Source of the DNA: an uncultured Pseudomonadota bacterium
Lineage (GTDB): Bacteria; Pseudomonadota; Gammaproteobacteria; Xanthomonadales; Ahniellaceae
Reading direction: 5' to 3'
Assembly (NCBI GenBank): GCA_937996755.1
Contig: CALKUS010000179.1
Location: forward strand, 1-33,968
DNA length: 33,968 nucleotides
Below the pieces are notes generated by a model. The model was not told the origin of the DNA. It did not search any database and was given only the letters and a program-made list of their open reading frames with translations. A program made the translations under genes and the position numbers. Shown here one piece after another: positions 33,948-33,968 of the stretch. Position 1 is the first letter of the stretch. Each line of letters starts with the position of its first letter.

Positions 33948-33968
33948 AGATCGGAAGAGCACACGTCT
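33948..33968. other. Illumina adapter sequence
   Basis: The last 21 bases begin AGATCGGAAGAGCACAC, the standard TruSeq read-1 adapter. They are not part of the organism. The contig should be trimmed to 33947. Confidence 0.97.

Overview
The window is a high-GC chromosomal contig from a gammaproteobacterium, most likely of the Xanthomonadales (Lysobacterales) type. The evidence is the coding style (strong G/C at third positions, many GTG starts, short promoters ending close to the start codon) and gene content: YcgL, HrpB, a true TatD, a cbb3-oxidase ccoN behind an FNR/Anr box, a tricorn-type protease and small secreted proteins of the DUF6491 kind. This placement is inference; no rRNA or tRNA gene was seen. 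Genes are packed tightly and no gene-free stretch exceeds 300 bases. The longest gaps are 9514-9723, 16793-16965, 727-895 and 4945-5103. The first three hold inverted repeats and/or promoter signals; in 4945-5103 I saw nothing I could name.

Both ends need caution. Bases 33948-33968 are Illumina adapter, so the terminal mnmE fragment must stop at 33947. At the other end, an internal piece of a Tn3-family transposase runs straight into the 5' part of ccoN at about 550-558. Both genes break off at that point, so it is either a real rearrangement or a chimeric join.

Left region (about 550-6230). On the minus strand lies a signalling and redox-stress block: a YfiR-like periplasmic protein, a CHASE8/HAMP hybrid histidine kinase translationally linked to it, a single-domain receiver, two ATP-type universal stress proteins, and ccoN. 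A 165-bp imperfect palindrome with CTAG at both ends, probably a MITE, fills the whole gap between kinase and receiver. Two FNR-like boxes, before usp1 and before ccoN, sit at the same distance (62.5 nt) from their start codons, each with a -10-like hexamer at the class II position. Another orphan receiver and a DUF6491-like secreted protein follow.

Middle region (about 6000-21500). ycgL and a large tricorn-like S41 protease form one minus-strand unit. Divergent from it are a 1,137-residue membrane-anchored ankyrin protein, a family 2 glycosyltransferase, a sulfotransferase-fold protein and a Kef-type K+/H+ antiporter. Convergent to these lie hrpB and a secreted WNPAE-motif protein, with tatD divergent from the latter. 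Two intergenic inverted repeats with arms built from short tandem units mark gene borders at 9591-9680 and 16829-16916.

Right region (about 21500-33968). It holds a TonB-dependent receptor, a DUF2167 membrane protein, a YadGH-type ABC-2 exporter, a ferredoxin-NADP reductase-like flavoprotein, a CsgG-fold periplasmic protein, a methionine-rich secreted protein, a secreted S33-type alpha/beta hydrolase, a NatAB-type exporter, and the 3' part of mnmE. Most are envelope or export functions. The strongest candidate for something undescribed is the left-hand block: a YfiR-controlled hybrid kinase beside FNR-linked stress proteins and an oxidase gene.
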